Source of the DNA: Microcoleus sp036705565
GTDB lineage: Bacteria > Cyanobacteriota > Cyanobacteriia > Cyanobacteriales > Microcoleaceae
Assembly: GCA_036705565.1 (NCBI GenBank)
Contig: JAUBUY010000003.1
Direction: 5' to 3' (one strand)
Length of the DNA stretch: 64,000 bases
Position 1 is the stretch's first letter, and each line of letters begins with the position of its first letter. The notes under the pieces are model-generated. The model worked only from the letters and a program-made list of their open reading frames with translations. It did not search any database and had not been told where the DNA came from. Of the stretch, positions 7,995 through 18,600 are shown piece after piece. The position numbers and the translations under genes are program-made.

Positions 7995-9482
7995 ATGAAC
8001 TTGCCTGTAATTATAGATATTATCATTGGCTTAGTATTTATCTACCTGACTTTAAGCTTGCTAGCTTCGGAAATTCAGGAACTGATTGCTACTGTTTGGC
8101 AGTGGCGGGCGGAACATTTAAAGAAGTCGATCGAAGTGCTGATTTCTGGCGGCAGCGAAGGTGCGAAAGATCCCCTGCAATTTAAGCGAGTCGGACAGTT
8201 AGCCCATGCGATTTACGCCAATCCGATTATCAAAGATTTGAATCAGGGAGCGAAAGGGCTGTTATCAGAGGGATTCCGCTCTGTTACGCACCGCCTGGGG
8301 GATTTGTACCACGGAATTACGGGTACTAAAAATGTTTTCGGCAATAAATCCAGTGGGCCTTCTTATATTCCAGCCGAGTGTTTTTCGGCTAGCCTTTTGG
8401 AGACTTTAAAGGTTTCTAGTTTGCTCAGCTCTATCTCTAAAACCAGATTGGAAAGATTTAAAGATTTACAGTTGGCACAAATTCAACATATTGGAGCGAA
8501 TCTGAGTTTACAGGATACTATTAAACCGATTATTGAGCAAGAATTTAGGTGGCTGACTGCGGAGTTCAATCGAGTTGTTGAAGATTATCAAAACAATTTA
8601 GCAAGTTTGAACAACAGCTTAGATCGAATGTCGGAAAAGCTAGAATTTTATATTAAGGATTCTCAGGTTTATCTACCAGAAACTGAGCAAGGAGGGAGAG
8701 AATTTCAGAGGCAGATGGCATTTGTGAAGGCTCGTTTTGACAGCAAAATTGAGCGGGTGGCGCTGCTGGGGCAACTGCAACCGAGTTTCAGCAATCTGTT
8801 AAATACTGTTAAAAAAAGTCAAGATACGGTAGTAGAAATTATGGATTTAAAAGAGGAGAGTCCGATTTATCAACAAATTCAAGAAACCTTGGACAGTATG
8901 CCAGAATCTTTGAAACGCAGCCTTTATATTTTAGCGCAGCGCGCTGAAAAAGGCGGCGGAGATACTCAAGAGCAGTTGCAGCGGTTTCAGAAAGAAATTG
9001 AAATTTGGTTTGACCAATCGATGGAGCGTGCTTCTGGTGTTTACAAGCGGAATGCTAGAGGGGTGGCGATTTTGCTCGGAACTGCGATCGCTGTCGCTGC
9101 TAATGCTGATACCATTCATATTATTAATCGGTTGTCGAAGGATTCGATGTTGCGATCGACTGTTAATGTGTACGCTGAGCAGTTGGTGGAAAAAAATGCT
9201 AGGACTAAATTAGATAATTTACCAAGTCTGAGAAAAGTTCAAAAGGATGTAGATATAGCTTTGGATGAGGTAGCTCTGCCTTTTGGATGGAGCGAACAGA
9301 ACAGCTTGGAACGAGATAAGCAGGGGAATTTATTGTGGCCGGCTTTGATTGCAAGATTGTTTGGTTGGATATTGAGCGGCGTAGCTATTTCTATGGGGGC
9401 TGCTTTTTGGTTTGAGGCGCTCAACAAGATTATTAATATTCGCAATGCAGGGAAAAAACCGCCATCTTCCACAGAATCTTGA
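7995..9482 (+). CDS. conserved cyanobacterial membrane protein, function unknown
   Basis: Protein of 495 aa. A hydrophobic N-terminal anchor (VIIDIIIGLVFIYLTLSLLA, about residues 4-24) is followed by a long, mostly helical soluble part with coiled-coil character (residues 160-330). After about residue 340 a second hydrophobic patch (GVAILLGTAIAVAANAD) precedes a C-terminal transmembrane segment (LIARLFGWILSGVAISMGAAFWF). The topology suggests an envelope-associated protein anchored at both ends. The motif IPAECFSASLLETL is present, but I recognise no enzyme signature. AGGA lies upstream of the ATG. Confidence 0.75.
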   Translation: MNLPVIIDIIIGLVFIYLTLSLLASEIQELIATVWQWRAEHLKKSIEVLISGGSEGAKDPLQFKRVGQLAHAIYANPIIKDLNQGAKGLLSEGFRSVTHRLGDLYHGITGTKNVFGNKSSGPSYIPAECFSASLLETLKVSSLLSSISKTRLERFKDLQLAQIQHIGANLSLQDTIKPIIEQEFRWLTAEFNRVVEDYQNNLASLNNSLDRMSEKLEFYIKDSQVYLPETEQGGREFQRQMAFVKARFDSKIERVALLGQLQPSFSNLLNTVKKSQDTVVEIMDLKEESPIYQQIQETLDSMPESLKRSLYILAQRAEKGGGDTQEQLQRFQKEIEIWFDQSMERASGVYKRNARGVAILLGTAIAVAANADTIHIINRLSKDSMLRSTVNVYAEQLVEKNARTKLDNLPSLRKVQKDVDIALDEVALPFGWSEQNSLERDKQGNLLWPALIARLFGWILSGVAISMGAAFWFEALNKIINIRNAGKKPPSSTES

Positions 9483-9878
9483 GGGGTGCTGTTGCGAGGC
9501 CAATCTACTAAGTGTCATACCCTTTTAAATTTTAGATTTTAGATGGCCGAATGACTGAAGACTATCGAGCTTTGAAGCACGGGCTTATATCATATCCGGT
9601 CGTGGGACCGCGATTGTAGGGGCGGGTTCACGAACAATACCTGCCAATAATTGACAATCTCAAAAACCCGCCCCGACCAGGATATTATGGTTAATTGCTC
9701 GGAGATGATATTACAGTTGGATTCTTTTGTGAAAGTGGGATCGCGGATAGGATACCGGATCGATCGGTAATTTGGCGTTTGCCGGAACTAAGGGAAAACA
9801 CGCAGAATATAAATTCCGTGCGATCGCGGATGGCAGTGCAGCAGAAATAGGGCAAACTGATAGATAGGTTACATAAGA
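9483..9878. other. intergenic region with one REP-like palindrome
   Basis: It contains a TTTTAAATTTTAGATTTTAGAT heptamer-type run near 9523-9545 and a REP-like unit at about 9617-9675 (TAGGGGCGGGTTCACG...AAAACCCGCCCC). HIP1-like GCGATCGC is at about 9821. No convincing gene or promoter is seen. Confidence 0.7.
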
Positions 9879-10373
9879 ATGGGCGAAATAAACAAGGTCG
9901 CTGGCAGTTTCAGAAGCTCTGACTCCAAGGCTGTATCTACCGCTAAACTCACTTTTGGAGGACGGAATATGTTGACTTCTTTAAGGGAAACGACTCCCGC
10001 CTCGGAAGACGCAAATCCCCCATCCAAAAGCTTTGTAGTCAAGGAGTCCAGCATCAATGAAGGTGGATATTTTGTTGCCAGAATATTGGCTGGGGAATCT
10101 TACTGCATCGATAAATTTACCTGGAAACTTCAAAAATCTGCCTCTATCCTTAGAGAGATTGACAAAGTTGGCTCGACTTATGACTGTCCCTCGAACCAAC
10201 TGCAATTAGGCTTTGTTATCCTCAGTTCAGATTACCTCGAACCATACAAAAGTCAATTGCCAAAATCGCATAATTCTCTGACTCAAAACAGCGGACTTGG
10301 TTCGTGTTATGCCGATCGAGATAGTGATACACTCAGCAACGGCGGTGGACGCGATCGACTGTTTGCTAATTAA
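9879..10373 (+). pseudogene. remnant of a DUF4347/RTX secreted protein
   Basis: A 164-aa open frame. Residues about 105-127 (QLQLGFVILSSDYLEPYKSQL) align with the segment LQLGNTALGSDNIEQYKSQL of the intact DUF4347 protein that follows. The very C-terminus (DSDTLSNGGGRDRLFAN) looks like a decayed RTX nonapeptide (GGxGxD). The catalytic-looking His and Cys of DUF4347, the beta-helix and the linker are all absent, so this looks like an internally deleted third paralogue. The N-terminal 100 residues match nothing I know. It could instead be a small lineage-specific gene. Confidence 0.45.
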
Positions 10374-11289
10374 GGAGAGTAATTTAATGCAGGGTATGGA
10401 ACGTACCGAGGGCGACTGAACCCGAATGCAATTGTAATTATGGACGCAGGGGCGATCGCAATCAACGATTTCGATCTGACTAAATCAGCAATCATATCAA
10501 CTCCCGCTGAATAATTTGAATCACGTTTGCAGTGAGGATGGCAGTCCTCACAGTGTGTAGCACCCCATAAGCCAATTGATTTCCAGCGATGGGTTCCACT
10601 TAATCTTAGATTGTTTTGACTGTTAGTAAATGCGACCAAACGTCCTGGGAATCAGTATTTAGGTGTACCGCAAACCTAGCAAAGTCAAAGCATATAGAAT
10701 TGTTCAAAATCTACATAATTCAGTTTTCCATTGGATGAAATACAGCTAGGGAAACTCTAGTGCATTGTGCCTCTACGTAAAATCTCACACTCAAATAAAA
10801 ACTACTAAATATAAGAGGAGTTATTCGGGGGTGAATTACCTCCACTATTTCCGCATCCCTCAACTCAGCCTACTATTAGCAAAATAAGGTCAATCGATTT
10901 TAGATTTTAGATTTTAGATTAAAGAATTGACTTGCGCGAGATAAATGCTCTTTCTTGAGGATTTTCGATTTTCGATTTTGGATTGATTCCACGGATAAAT
11001 TCGGGGGCTTGATACCACCTTTGAAATTCGTGGTCAAAAAAAAATTGGATAATAGAACCTAGATTTATTTCAATATTCCCGATTAATATTGCGATCTATT
11101 CCCATAGATAGAGGCTCAGATTTCCATTTTAGTTAAAAGTAAAAATGCAAATACCGAGCAAAATAAATCAACAAAAATATTTTAAAAAAGGCATCATCTA
11201 TCAATTGGGTGTTAAGATATAATGAAATAAGCCTGATGAGATAACTCCGGGGTGTATCTACTAATAATGCCCTTAATGGAGTCTCCAAT
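10374..11289. other. long intergenic region upstream of the first DUF4347 gene, with heptamer repeats
   Basis: Just after the remnant, a frame (GRLNPNAIVIMDAGAIAIN, around 10408-10470) may be further decayed coding sequence. At 10891-10925 there is a tandem TTTTAGA heptamer run next to CAATCGAT and AATTGACTTG; at about 10980-11010 a GATTGATTCCACGGATAAATTCGGGGG word follows. The same pair occurs inverted at about 40009-40070. The last 250 nt are AT-rich and probably hold the promoter of the next gene. Confidence 0.6.
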
Positions 11290-14200
11290 ATGAGTTCTAC
11301 ATTCGCTCAAGTTAACTCACAATCTGCTTTTGAAGAACGGCCAGTGCGCTCCTTAGTCTTCATTGACGCCGGCGTGAAAGATTACGAGTCAATTACAGCA
11401 GGAGTGCTGCCCGGACAGCAGGTAGTAATACTCGATCGCACCAAAAACGGCATCGAACAAATCACATCCGAGATGGAAAAATACGCCTCTACTAAGGGGG
11501 CGATAGACTCGGTTCACATTATTTCTCACGGCAGTTCAGGCAGCCTACAATTAGGCAATACCGCTCTGGGTTCAGATAACATAGAGCAATACAAAAGCCA
11601 GTTGGACTCGTGGCAAACTTCACTAGCCCCAGAAGCAGACATCATGCTGTACGGCTGCGATGTAGCAGGCGGTACAGGTGTTAATTTCGTCGATCGATTC
11701 AGTCAATTAACCGGAGCTGACGTTGCGGCCTCTACCAACATAACTGGCAGCAACGGCGACTGGAATTTAGAATTTGCTAAGGGTCAGATTGAATCTCCCT
11801 TAGCCTTGGGGCCAGAGGCTATGGCAAGTTACCAAGGTGATTTAGCTACGATCGTAGTAGCCAACAATAGCGATAGCGGGCCGGGTTCATTAAGGGCTGC
11901 GATCGCCACCGCTGTTGCCGGCGATATCATTACCTTCGCTCCAGGTTTAGCCAACCAAACCATTACCCTCACCAGCGGTCAACTCGATATTCCCGTTGGC
12001 AAAAACATCACCATTGACGGCGCCGCCGCACCCGGTTTAACCATCAGTGGCAACAACGCATCCCGCGCCTTTTTTGTCAATGCCAACGTTGCGACTGCTA
12101 CGAATTTTACAGTCAAAAACCTCGCTATTATCAACGGTAAAACGGTGGATAATGGTGGGGCGATCGGTACACAAGACGAAGTAACGATGACCGTAGAAAA
12201 CGTTCAGTTTACCAACAACGTGGCTGATAAAGGCGGCGGTGCAATCTTCAGCGGCTGGAACAACACCCTGACCGTTACCGACAGTAAATTCACCGGAAAT
12301 AAAGCCACTGCAACCAACGATGAACGTGGCGCTGGCGGTATTGCTTTTGCAAGTAATAAAAACCTCACCGTTGTTAACAGCGACTTCACCAACAACTTAG
12401 GAATTAATGGTGGGGCAATTAACAGCCTAAACGGCAAGTTAACAGTTGAAAACTCGCGATTCATCGGCAACGATACCACCTCCGGCCAGTTCGCCCCAAA
12501 CGATCCCAACGGCAATTCTTTTTTAAGGGGTTTCGGCGGGGCAATTTACACAGACCGCGCCAGTTCTACTGACGAGCCTTCCGGCACAATTAAAATCAGC
12601 AAAAGCGTATTCCAAAACAACAAAGGGCGAGGCGAAGGCGGAGCAGCTTATCTGTTTACCGGCACCCAAGATAGCGTAAGTATTGCAGACAGCACCTTCC
12701 AAAATAACGAAATTCTGGCGCTACCCAACGGTGGAAATGATGGAAACGGTGGTGGGGTAACGATTTTGAGCGACAGCACCAACCAGGGATTGACCATTGC
12801 CAACACCACCTTTGCGGGCAACAAAGCCAATAATCAAGGTGGCGGGCTGTGGATGCGAAATGTCCCTACTACGATTACTAACAGTACGTTTTCTGGCAAC
12901 TCCACGGCCTTTGCTGCTGGTGATTTCAACAAACTCGGCGGTGCAATGACTCTTGGTGCACCCACAACCATTCTCAACACGACGATCGCCGATAATTCTG
13001 CAGGCTGGGTTGGTGGAGGTATCTTCGCCAATGCCAATAATGTCACCCTCAAAAACACTATTCTTTCCAACAATACAGCGGCTAACGGAGGAAACCCTTG
13101 GGGCATTCAGCAACACGTCACCGCCCAATATAGCGATCGAGGAGGGAATTTTCAGTGGCCGGCCAAAAACCCCAATGACGGAAGCGATGTCAATGCGACG
13201 GCAAGTGTGACGATCGCAGACCCCTTACTTGGCCCTTTGCAAAACATCAACGGCGCTTTAGTCAGGCCCCTGCTGACAGGAAGTCCGGCAATTGATAAAG
13301 GGATTGCCACCGACGCACCCGCTACAGATCAGCGAGGCCTGACTCGCCCTCAAGATGGCGACAGCATTCCAGGTGCGATCGTGGACAGCGGCTCTTTTGA
13401 ATTGGGAGGTAGTGTCGTCCCAGTGCCCACACCGACTCCGGCGCCAACTCCCACACCGGAACCGACTCCAACTCCCACACCGACTCCGGCGCCAACTCCC
13501 ACACCGGAACCGACTCCAACTCCCACACCGACTCCGGCGCCAACTCCGACGCCCGCGCCGACTCCGACTGAGACTCCGACACCCACACCGACTCCGGCGC
13601 CCACACCGACTCCGGCGCCTACTCCGACGCCCGAACCGACTCCAACTCCCACACCGGAACCGACTCCGACTCCCACACCGGAACCGGCACCAACTCCCAC
13701 ACCGGAACCGGCACCAACTCCCACACCTGTGCCGACTCCGCCGCCGACACCAACTCCCGCACCGACACCAACTCCGGCCTCGGATGGTTCCCTGCTCGAT
13801 AGCCTCAACGCCCCGCAACTCGACTCTGCCACCATCACCCCCAACCCCGTCCAACAAACAATCAACGGCGGTAACGATGCCGATTTCATCATGGGCGGTG
13901 GCATCAACGAGTCGATTAACGGACAAGTCGGCAACGATATTCTTTACGGTATGGGCGGCAATGACAACATTGACGGCGGTGCAGATAACGACTCAATCTT
14001 CGGCAATGGAGGCAGCGATTTCATCTCTGGCGACGCTGGCAACGATACCATCTACGCTGGCAAAGATAATGACACTGTGGTTGGTGGTGAGGGCGACGAC
14101 TTGTTGAGGGGAGATTTAGGCAATGATACAGTTGCCGGGGGCTTTGGCAACGACAGCATTTTCGGCGGTAAAGATGACGATATCTTACTCGGTGAAGATG

Positions 14201-14760
14201 GAGACGACTACATTTTAGGCAACTTGGGAAATGACACACTTAATGCTGGAAATGGCAACGATATTGCCTTTGGCAATGAAGGTGCAGACCTGATTTTTGG
14301 CTTATTGGGAAATGACACGCTTTACGGCGGCAAAGAAAACGACAGTCTCAATGGCGGTGAGGGCAACGACTTGCTGTTGGGCGGCAATGAAAACGATGTG
14401 CTGTTCGGCGACATCGGTAACGATACCCTGTACGGCGGCAAAGCTAATGATATTCTCAGCGGCGGTGCTGGGGAGGATTTCCTCAGCGGCGATGTTGGGG
14501 ACGATACATTGACTGGTGGTTCGGGAAATGATGTGTTTTTCCTCAATCAAAGTTTGGGTAGCGACATCATTACTGATTTCCGCAAGGGAGAGGATTTAAT
14601 TGGGTTGAGTTCTGGTTTGAGTTTTAATCAACTCAGTATTACTTCCAGCAACAATCAAACTTTGATTACTGTGACGGACACCAATCAATTGTTGGCGAAG
14701 CTTAACAATATTACCCCCGGTATTCTCACCGCTAGCGATTTCACTCAGGTAACAATCTAA
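11290..14760 (+). CDS. DUF4347 / right-handed beta-helix / RTX secreted giant protein (paralogue 1)
   Basis: Protein of 1156 aa. Residues 18-185 are DUF4347 (VFIDAGVKDYESI..., HIISHG with His80, LYGCDVAGG with Cys123). About 190-700 is a repetitive right-handed beta-helix made of FTGN/GGAI-type coils, beginning with the NNSDSGPGSLRAAI sequence common in cyanobacterial surface proteins. About 710-830 is a Pro-Thr(-Glu/Ala) linker. About 856-1095 is a string of GGxGxDxL calcium-binding RTX repeats, ending in a DVFFLNQSLGSDIITDFRKG cap. There is no N-terminal signal peptide; C-terminal RTX repeats suggest type I secretion. GGAG stands 9 nt before the ATG. It may serve as a cell-surface or exported adhesin. 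The His/Cys pair resembles a clan CD peptidase (inference). Confidence 0.87.
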   Translation: MSSTFAQVNSQSAFEERPVRSLVFIDAGVKDYESITAGVLPGQQVVILDRTKNGIEQITSEMEKYASTKGAIDSVHIISHGSSGSLQLGNTALGSDNIEQYKSQLDSWQTSLAPEADIMLYGCDVAGGTGVNFVDRFSQLTGADVAASTNITGSNGDWNLEFAKGQIESPLALGPEAMASYQGDLATIVVANNSDSGPGSLRAAIATAVAGDIITFAPGLANQTITLTSGQLDIPVGKNITIDGAAAPGLTISGNNASRAFFVNANVATATNFTVKNLAIINGKTVDNGGAIGTQDEVTMTVENVQFTNNVADKGGGAIFSGWNNTLTVTDSKFTGNKATATNDERGAGGIAFASNKNLTVVNSDFTNNLGINGGAINSLNGKLTVENSRFIGNDTTSGQFAPNDPNGNSFLRGFGGAIYTDRASSTDEPSGTIKISKSVFQNNKGRGEGGAAYLFTGTQDSVSIADSTFQNNEILALPNGGNDGNGGGVTILSDSTNQGLTIANTTFAGNKANNQGGGLWMRNVPTTITNSTFSGNSTAFAAGDFNKLGGAMTLGAPTTILNTTIADNSAGWVGGGIFANANNVTLKNTILSNNTAANGGNPWGIQQHVTAQYSDRGGNFQWPAKNPNDGSDVNATASVTIADPLLGPLQNINGALVRPLLTGSPAIDKGIATDAPATDQRGLTRPQDGDSIPGAIVDSGSFELGGSVVPVPTPTPAPTPTPEPTPTPTPTPAPTPTPEPTPTPTPTPAPTPTPAPTPTETPTPTPTPAPTPTPAPTPTPEPTPTPTPEPTPTPTPEPAPTPTPEPAPTPTPVPTPPPTPTPAPTPTPASDGSLLDSLNAPQLDSATITPNPVQQTINGGNDADFIMGGGINESINGQVGNDILYGMGGNDNIDGGADNDSIFGNGGSDFISGDAGNDTIYAGKDNDTVVGGEGDDLLRGDLGNDTVAGGFGNDSIFGGKDDDILLGEDGDDYILGNLGNDTLNAGNGNDIAFGNEGADLIFGLLGNDTLYGGKENDSLNGGEGNDLLLGGNENDVLFGDIGNDTLYGGKANDILSGGAGEDFLSGDVGDDTLTGGSGNDVFFLNQSLGSDIITDFRKGEDLIGLSSGLSFNQLSITSSNNQTLITVTDTNQLLAKLNNITPGILTASDFTQVTI

Positions 14761-14801
14761 CTGGCTGGGGTAGGGTGCGCCATCAGCAGCCCGCCCCTAC
14801 G

Positions 14802-14955
14802 CAGGGCTGTTTCATTCTCTTGTAGGGGCAGCCCCCCGTGGCTGCCCCAATCTCTGAAACATGAGCAAATCGTGGATGGGGAGGGTAGGCACGGGGAGTA
14901 GGGGTAGCACTACAAGAGTCAAAATCATCGTTTTCTTGAGAATGAAACAGCCCTG
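14802..14955. mobile_element. MITE-like element, family 1 (copy 1), with 18-bp TIRs and 10-bp TSD
   Basis: It begins CAGGGCTGTTTCATTCTC and ends with the exact reverse complement GAGAATGAAACAGCCCTG. It is flanked on both sides by CGCCCCTACG (14792-14801 and 14956-14965), a perfect 10-bp target-site duplication. A second, inner inverted pair (CTCTTGTAG / CTACAAGAG) lies inside. There is no transposase frame, so it is non-autonomous. A related copy is at 28671-28825. Confidence 0.85.
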
Positions 14956-14965
14956 CGCCCCTACG

Positions 14966-15633
14966 GGGGCTACGCCAACGAAGAGGAGCGATCGATCTGA
15001 TTCTTTTCAAGTGCGATCGGTAATAAATCTTGTTTATTGCCGATCGCCCACACCTAGAATGAGACACACCCGTCTATTGCAATCCTGAGCTGGCTAACCA
15101 TAAGTAGCGGCCGAATAAAGCCTGCTTTCTCAACCAATAATTTTTAGATTTGTGGGAACTTTTTTACAGATAGGAAAAAAGTTAAATTAATCAAAATTTT
15201 AGGGAATTTTCCTGGTTTTATCTAATGTGAATGTATCAGGTACTAGCTAGAGCAATTCTCAGGAACTCAGAACCACATAAAATATTTTCTGAGTTTTACC
15301 TGACTAATGCTTCCCAATGGTTTGATGCACTACGTATCTGGCTAATGGTGTGCATAGCAAATCTACCTATAGAGGTTCCAGTGCCGGACTATTTACATTA
15401 CATCCTCTGCATTTAATTGCTAAAAAAAACCGCAATTTTTACACAGCAAAAGCTGATTAGGTAGAAAAGTATCGGGTTTCACTTAAGGATAAGATTCAAG
15501 TTTTTCCCTGAATTTTAATATCCCCGATGGATTACCGAGGTTTTAATTCTGCCTACTGCCTTCTGCATCTCTAGCCTTCTGCTTTCAAGGTGAATCTACC
15601 AGCAAATAGTAAACATTCTCATGGGTATGCCAA
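14966..15633. other. intergenic region between the two DUF4347 genes
   Basis: AT-rich, with no convincing gene; a 61-codon frame at 15231 has no ribosome binding site or family match. The segment just before 15634 (TTTTAATTCTGCCTACTGCCTTCTGC...) is a common cyanobacterial low-complexity word. It presumably carries the promoter of the next gene. Confidence 0.55.
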
Positions 15634-18600
15634 ATGAGTTCAACTTTTGCCACCAACATGGATTCACAATCTGTTCTCCACAATGCTGGTTCTAAATCTA
15701 TTGTCTTCATTGATTCCGACTTAGATGACTATCAAACTCTTGCCGGTGGCGTGCTTCCCGGTGCAGAGATTATCATTTTAGATAAAAATGGTAACGGAGT
15801 CGAGCAAATTACTGCGAAACTGCAAACAATTTCGGCTGCGGGGGAAACTGTAGACCAAGTTCACATTATTTCTCACGGCAATTCTGGTAGCTTGCAGCTA
15901 GGTTCTGCAACGCTGAATTCGGATAATTTATCACAATATGAAAGCCAGTTGCAAGGGTGGCGAAATGCGCTAAGCGAGAAAGCAGATATTGTGCTTTACG
16001 GTTGCGATGTTGCTGCGGGTTCGGGAAGCGATTTTGTCGATCGCCTGGGCGAGTTAACCGGGGCTGATATTGCTGCATCTAGCGATCGCACTGGCCACGG
16101 TGGTAACTGGAATTTGGAGTTTGCCAAGGGTGACATTGAAGCACCGCTAGCCTTGACTCCAGAGGCAATGGCGGATTATCAAGGGACTTTAGCAACTATT
16201 ACCGTTACCAACAATAATGATAGCGGGCCGGGTTCATTGAGAGATGCGATCGCCTCCGCAGCAGCCGGCGATACCATTCAATTTGCCTCCACTCTTGCGG
16301 GCCAAACAATTACCCTAACGAATGGTCAACTTGTTATCAACAAAAACTTGACAATTGACGCCGTTGGTGCAGCCAATTTAACCATCAGTGGCAACAATGC
16401 TTCGCGGGTCATTCTCACAGAAGGTGCAACAAATGTTACTCTAAAAAACCTGATTATTGCCAACGGCCGAGTTTCTGGTACTGACCCAAATAATCAGACA
16501 ACTAGCGCCGGTGGTGGCATTCAAACAGGAGGTAGCAGCACTTTAACTTTAGAAAATTGCCAAGTCAATAATAATGTGGCGGGTTTTGGTGGCGGCATTT
16601 ACACGGGTTTTCGCAGCACGACGACTGTCATTAACAGCAAGTTTAGCGACAATGATGGTTCACTAGCTAACAATACCGAACGTGGTGGCGGCGCGATCGC
16701 CACTAAAAGCGGCGGTGTTTTGACTATCAGAGATAGCGAATTTACCAACAACAAAGGCAGCTACGGCGGTGCTGTTAATAACCTGTTGGGCAGCATGACG
16801 ATCGAAAACTCTAAATTCATAGGGAACCGCACAGATAAAGGCGTTGGCGGGGCAGTTTACGTCGATGGCGCTAATGCTTCGGGACCGAATGCAACCCCCG
16901 GCCCAGTTGCCGGAACTATTGCTATCCGCAACAGCCTTTTTGATGGCAATATCGGAGCGAGAGAAGGAGGCGCAGCCTTTTTGTTTGGTTATTTGCAAGA
17001 TAAAGTGGTCTTGGAAAATAGCACTTTTATTAACAATAAAGCTGTCAAGGATCTAGCCGGAGTTGGAGGTTCGGGAGGCGCAATTCGTCACGGAAATACC
17101 GAACTTACGGTAACAAATTCCACTTTTGCTAATAACCAAGCTGAAGATAATGGGGGCGGTTTGTGGTCAGGAGAGAATGGAAATATCAGCATTGTCAACA
17201 GTACATTTTCCGGCAACAGCGCGGATAAGCAGGGCGGAGGAATGCTTGTCGCTAACAGAGATTCCTTTTCGACTAACATCGTCAATTCGACTTTTGCTCA
17301 AAATACCGCTGAATTTTCGGGAGGTATTGCTACTTTCAACGACCCTGTGAAATCGCCAATTACTGTCAAGAATTCGATTTTTGATAGGAATACGGCAAGT
17401 AATCCTTTTAAAACGAGGCAGCACACTGGACGGGAGCTAATCGATGGGGGAAACAATATTCAATTTCCCGCTAAACTGACGGTGGGAGATCCTAATGATA
17501 GTAATGTTACGGCAAATGTGACGATCGCCGACCCCTTACTGGGCCCTTTGGAAAATATTAACGGCGCTTTCGTGCGACCACTGCTAACAGGAAGTCCGGC
17601 AATTGATACTGGTACTGGTGTGGGCGCGCCAGCGACAGATCAGCGCGGTGTGAGTCGCCCGGCTGATGGTGATAATAACGGAAGTGCGATCGTTGATATT
17701 GGCGCTTATGAATTGAACCCTACAGTCACGCCGACTCCAACTCCGACGCCCACTCCAACTGAGACTCCGACTCCGACACCGGAACCGACTCCCACGCCCA
17801 CACCGGAACCGACTCCCACACCGGAACCGACTCCGACTCCCACACCGGAACCGACTCCGACTCCGACACCGGAACCGACTCCCACTCCGACACCGGAACC
17901 GACTCCCACGCCCACACCGGAACCGACTCCCACGCCCACACCGGAACCGACTCCCACGCCCACACCGGAACCGACTCCCACGCCCACTCCAACTCCAGCT
18001 TCGGATGATTGCCTACTCGATAGCCTCAACGCCCCGCAACTAGATCCTGCTACCATCACCCCCAACCCCGTCCAACAAACAATCAACGGCGGCGACACTA
18101 CCGATTTCATCATGGGCGGTGTCATCAACGACTCAATTAACGGACAAGTCGGCAACGATACTCTCTACGGTATGGGCGGCAATGACAACATTGACGGCGG
18201 CGCAGATAACGACTCAATCTTCGGCAATGAAGGCAGCGATTTCATCTCTGGCAGCGCTGGCAACGATACCATATACGCTGGCAAAGATCCTGACACTGTT
18301 GTTGGTGGTGAGGGCGAGGACTTGTTGAGGGGAGATTTAGGCAATGATACAGTTGCCGGCGGCCTTGGCAACGACAGCATTTTCGGCGGTAAAGATGACG
18401 ATATCTTGCTGGGTGAAGATGGCGACGACTACATTTTAGGCAACTTAGGAAATGACACAATTAATGCCGGAAACGACAACGATATTGCCTTTGGCAATGA
18501 AGGTGCAGACCTGATTTTTGGCGACATCGGTAACGATACCCTGTACGGCGGCAAAGAAAACGACAGTCTCGATGGCGGTGAGGGCAACGACTTGGTGTTG

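Noticed and set aside
10370..10639. 89-residue minus-strand frame
   Set aside because: No family pattern, start signal or conservation argument; lies in a repeat-rich gap.
13258..13934. Long minus-strand and alternate-frame ORFs (GVGVGAGS, RRSRCGSW, PHRLRRQL)
   Set aside because: Shadow frames of the Pro-Thr linker of the DUF4347 protein; codon periodicity belongs to the plus-strand gene.
14302..14550. Minus-strand frames opposite the RTX repeats, and similar ones at 18165-18771
   Set aside because: Mirror translations of the repeated GGxGxD codons, no start signals.
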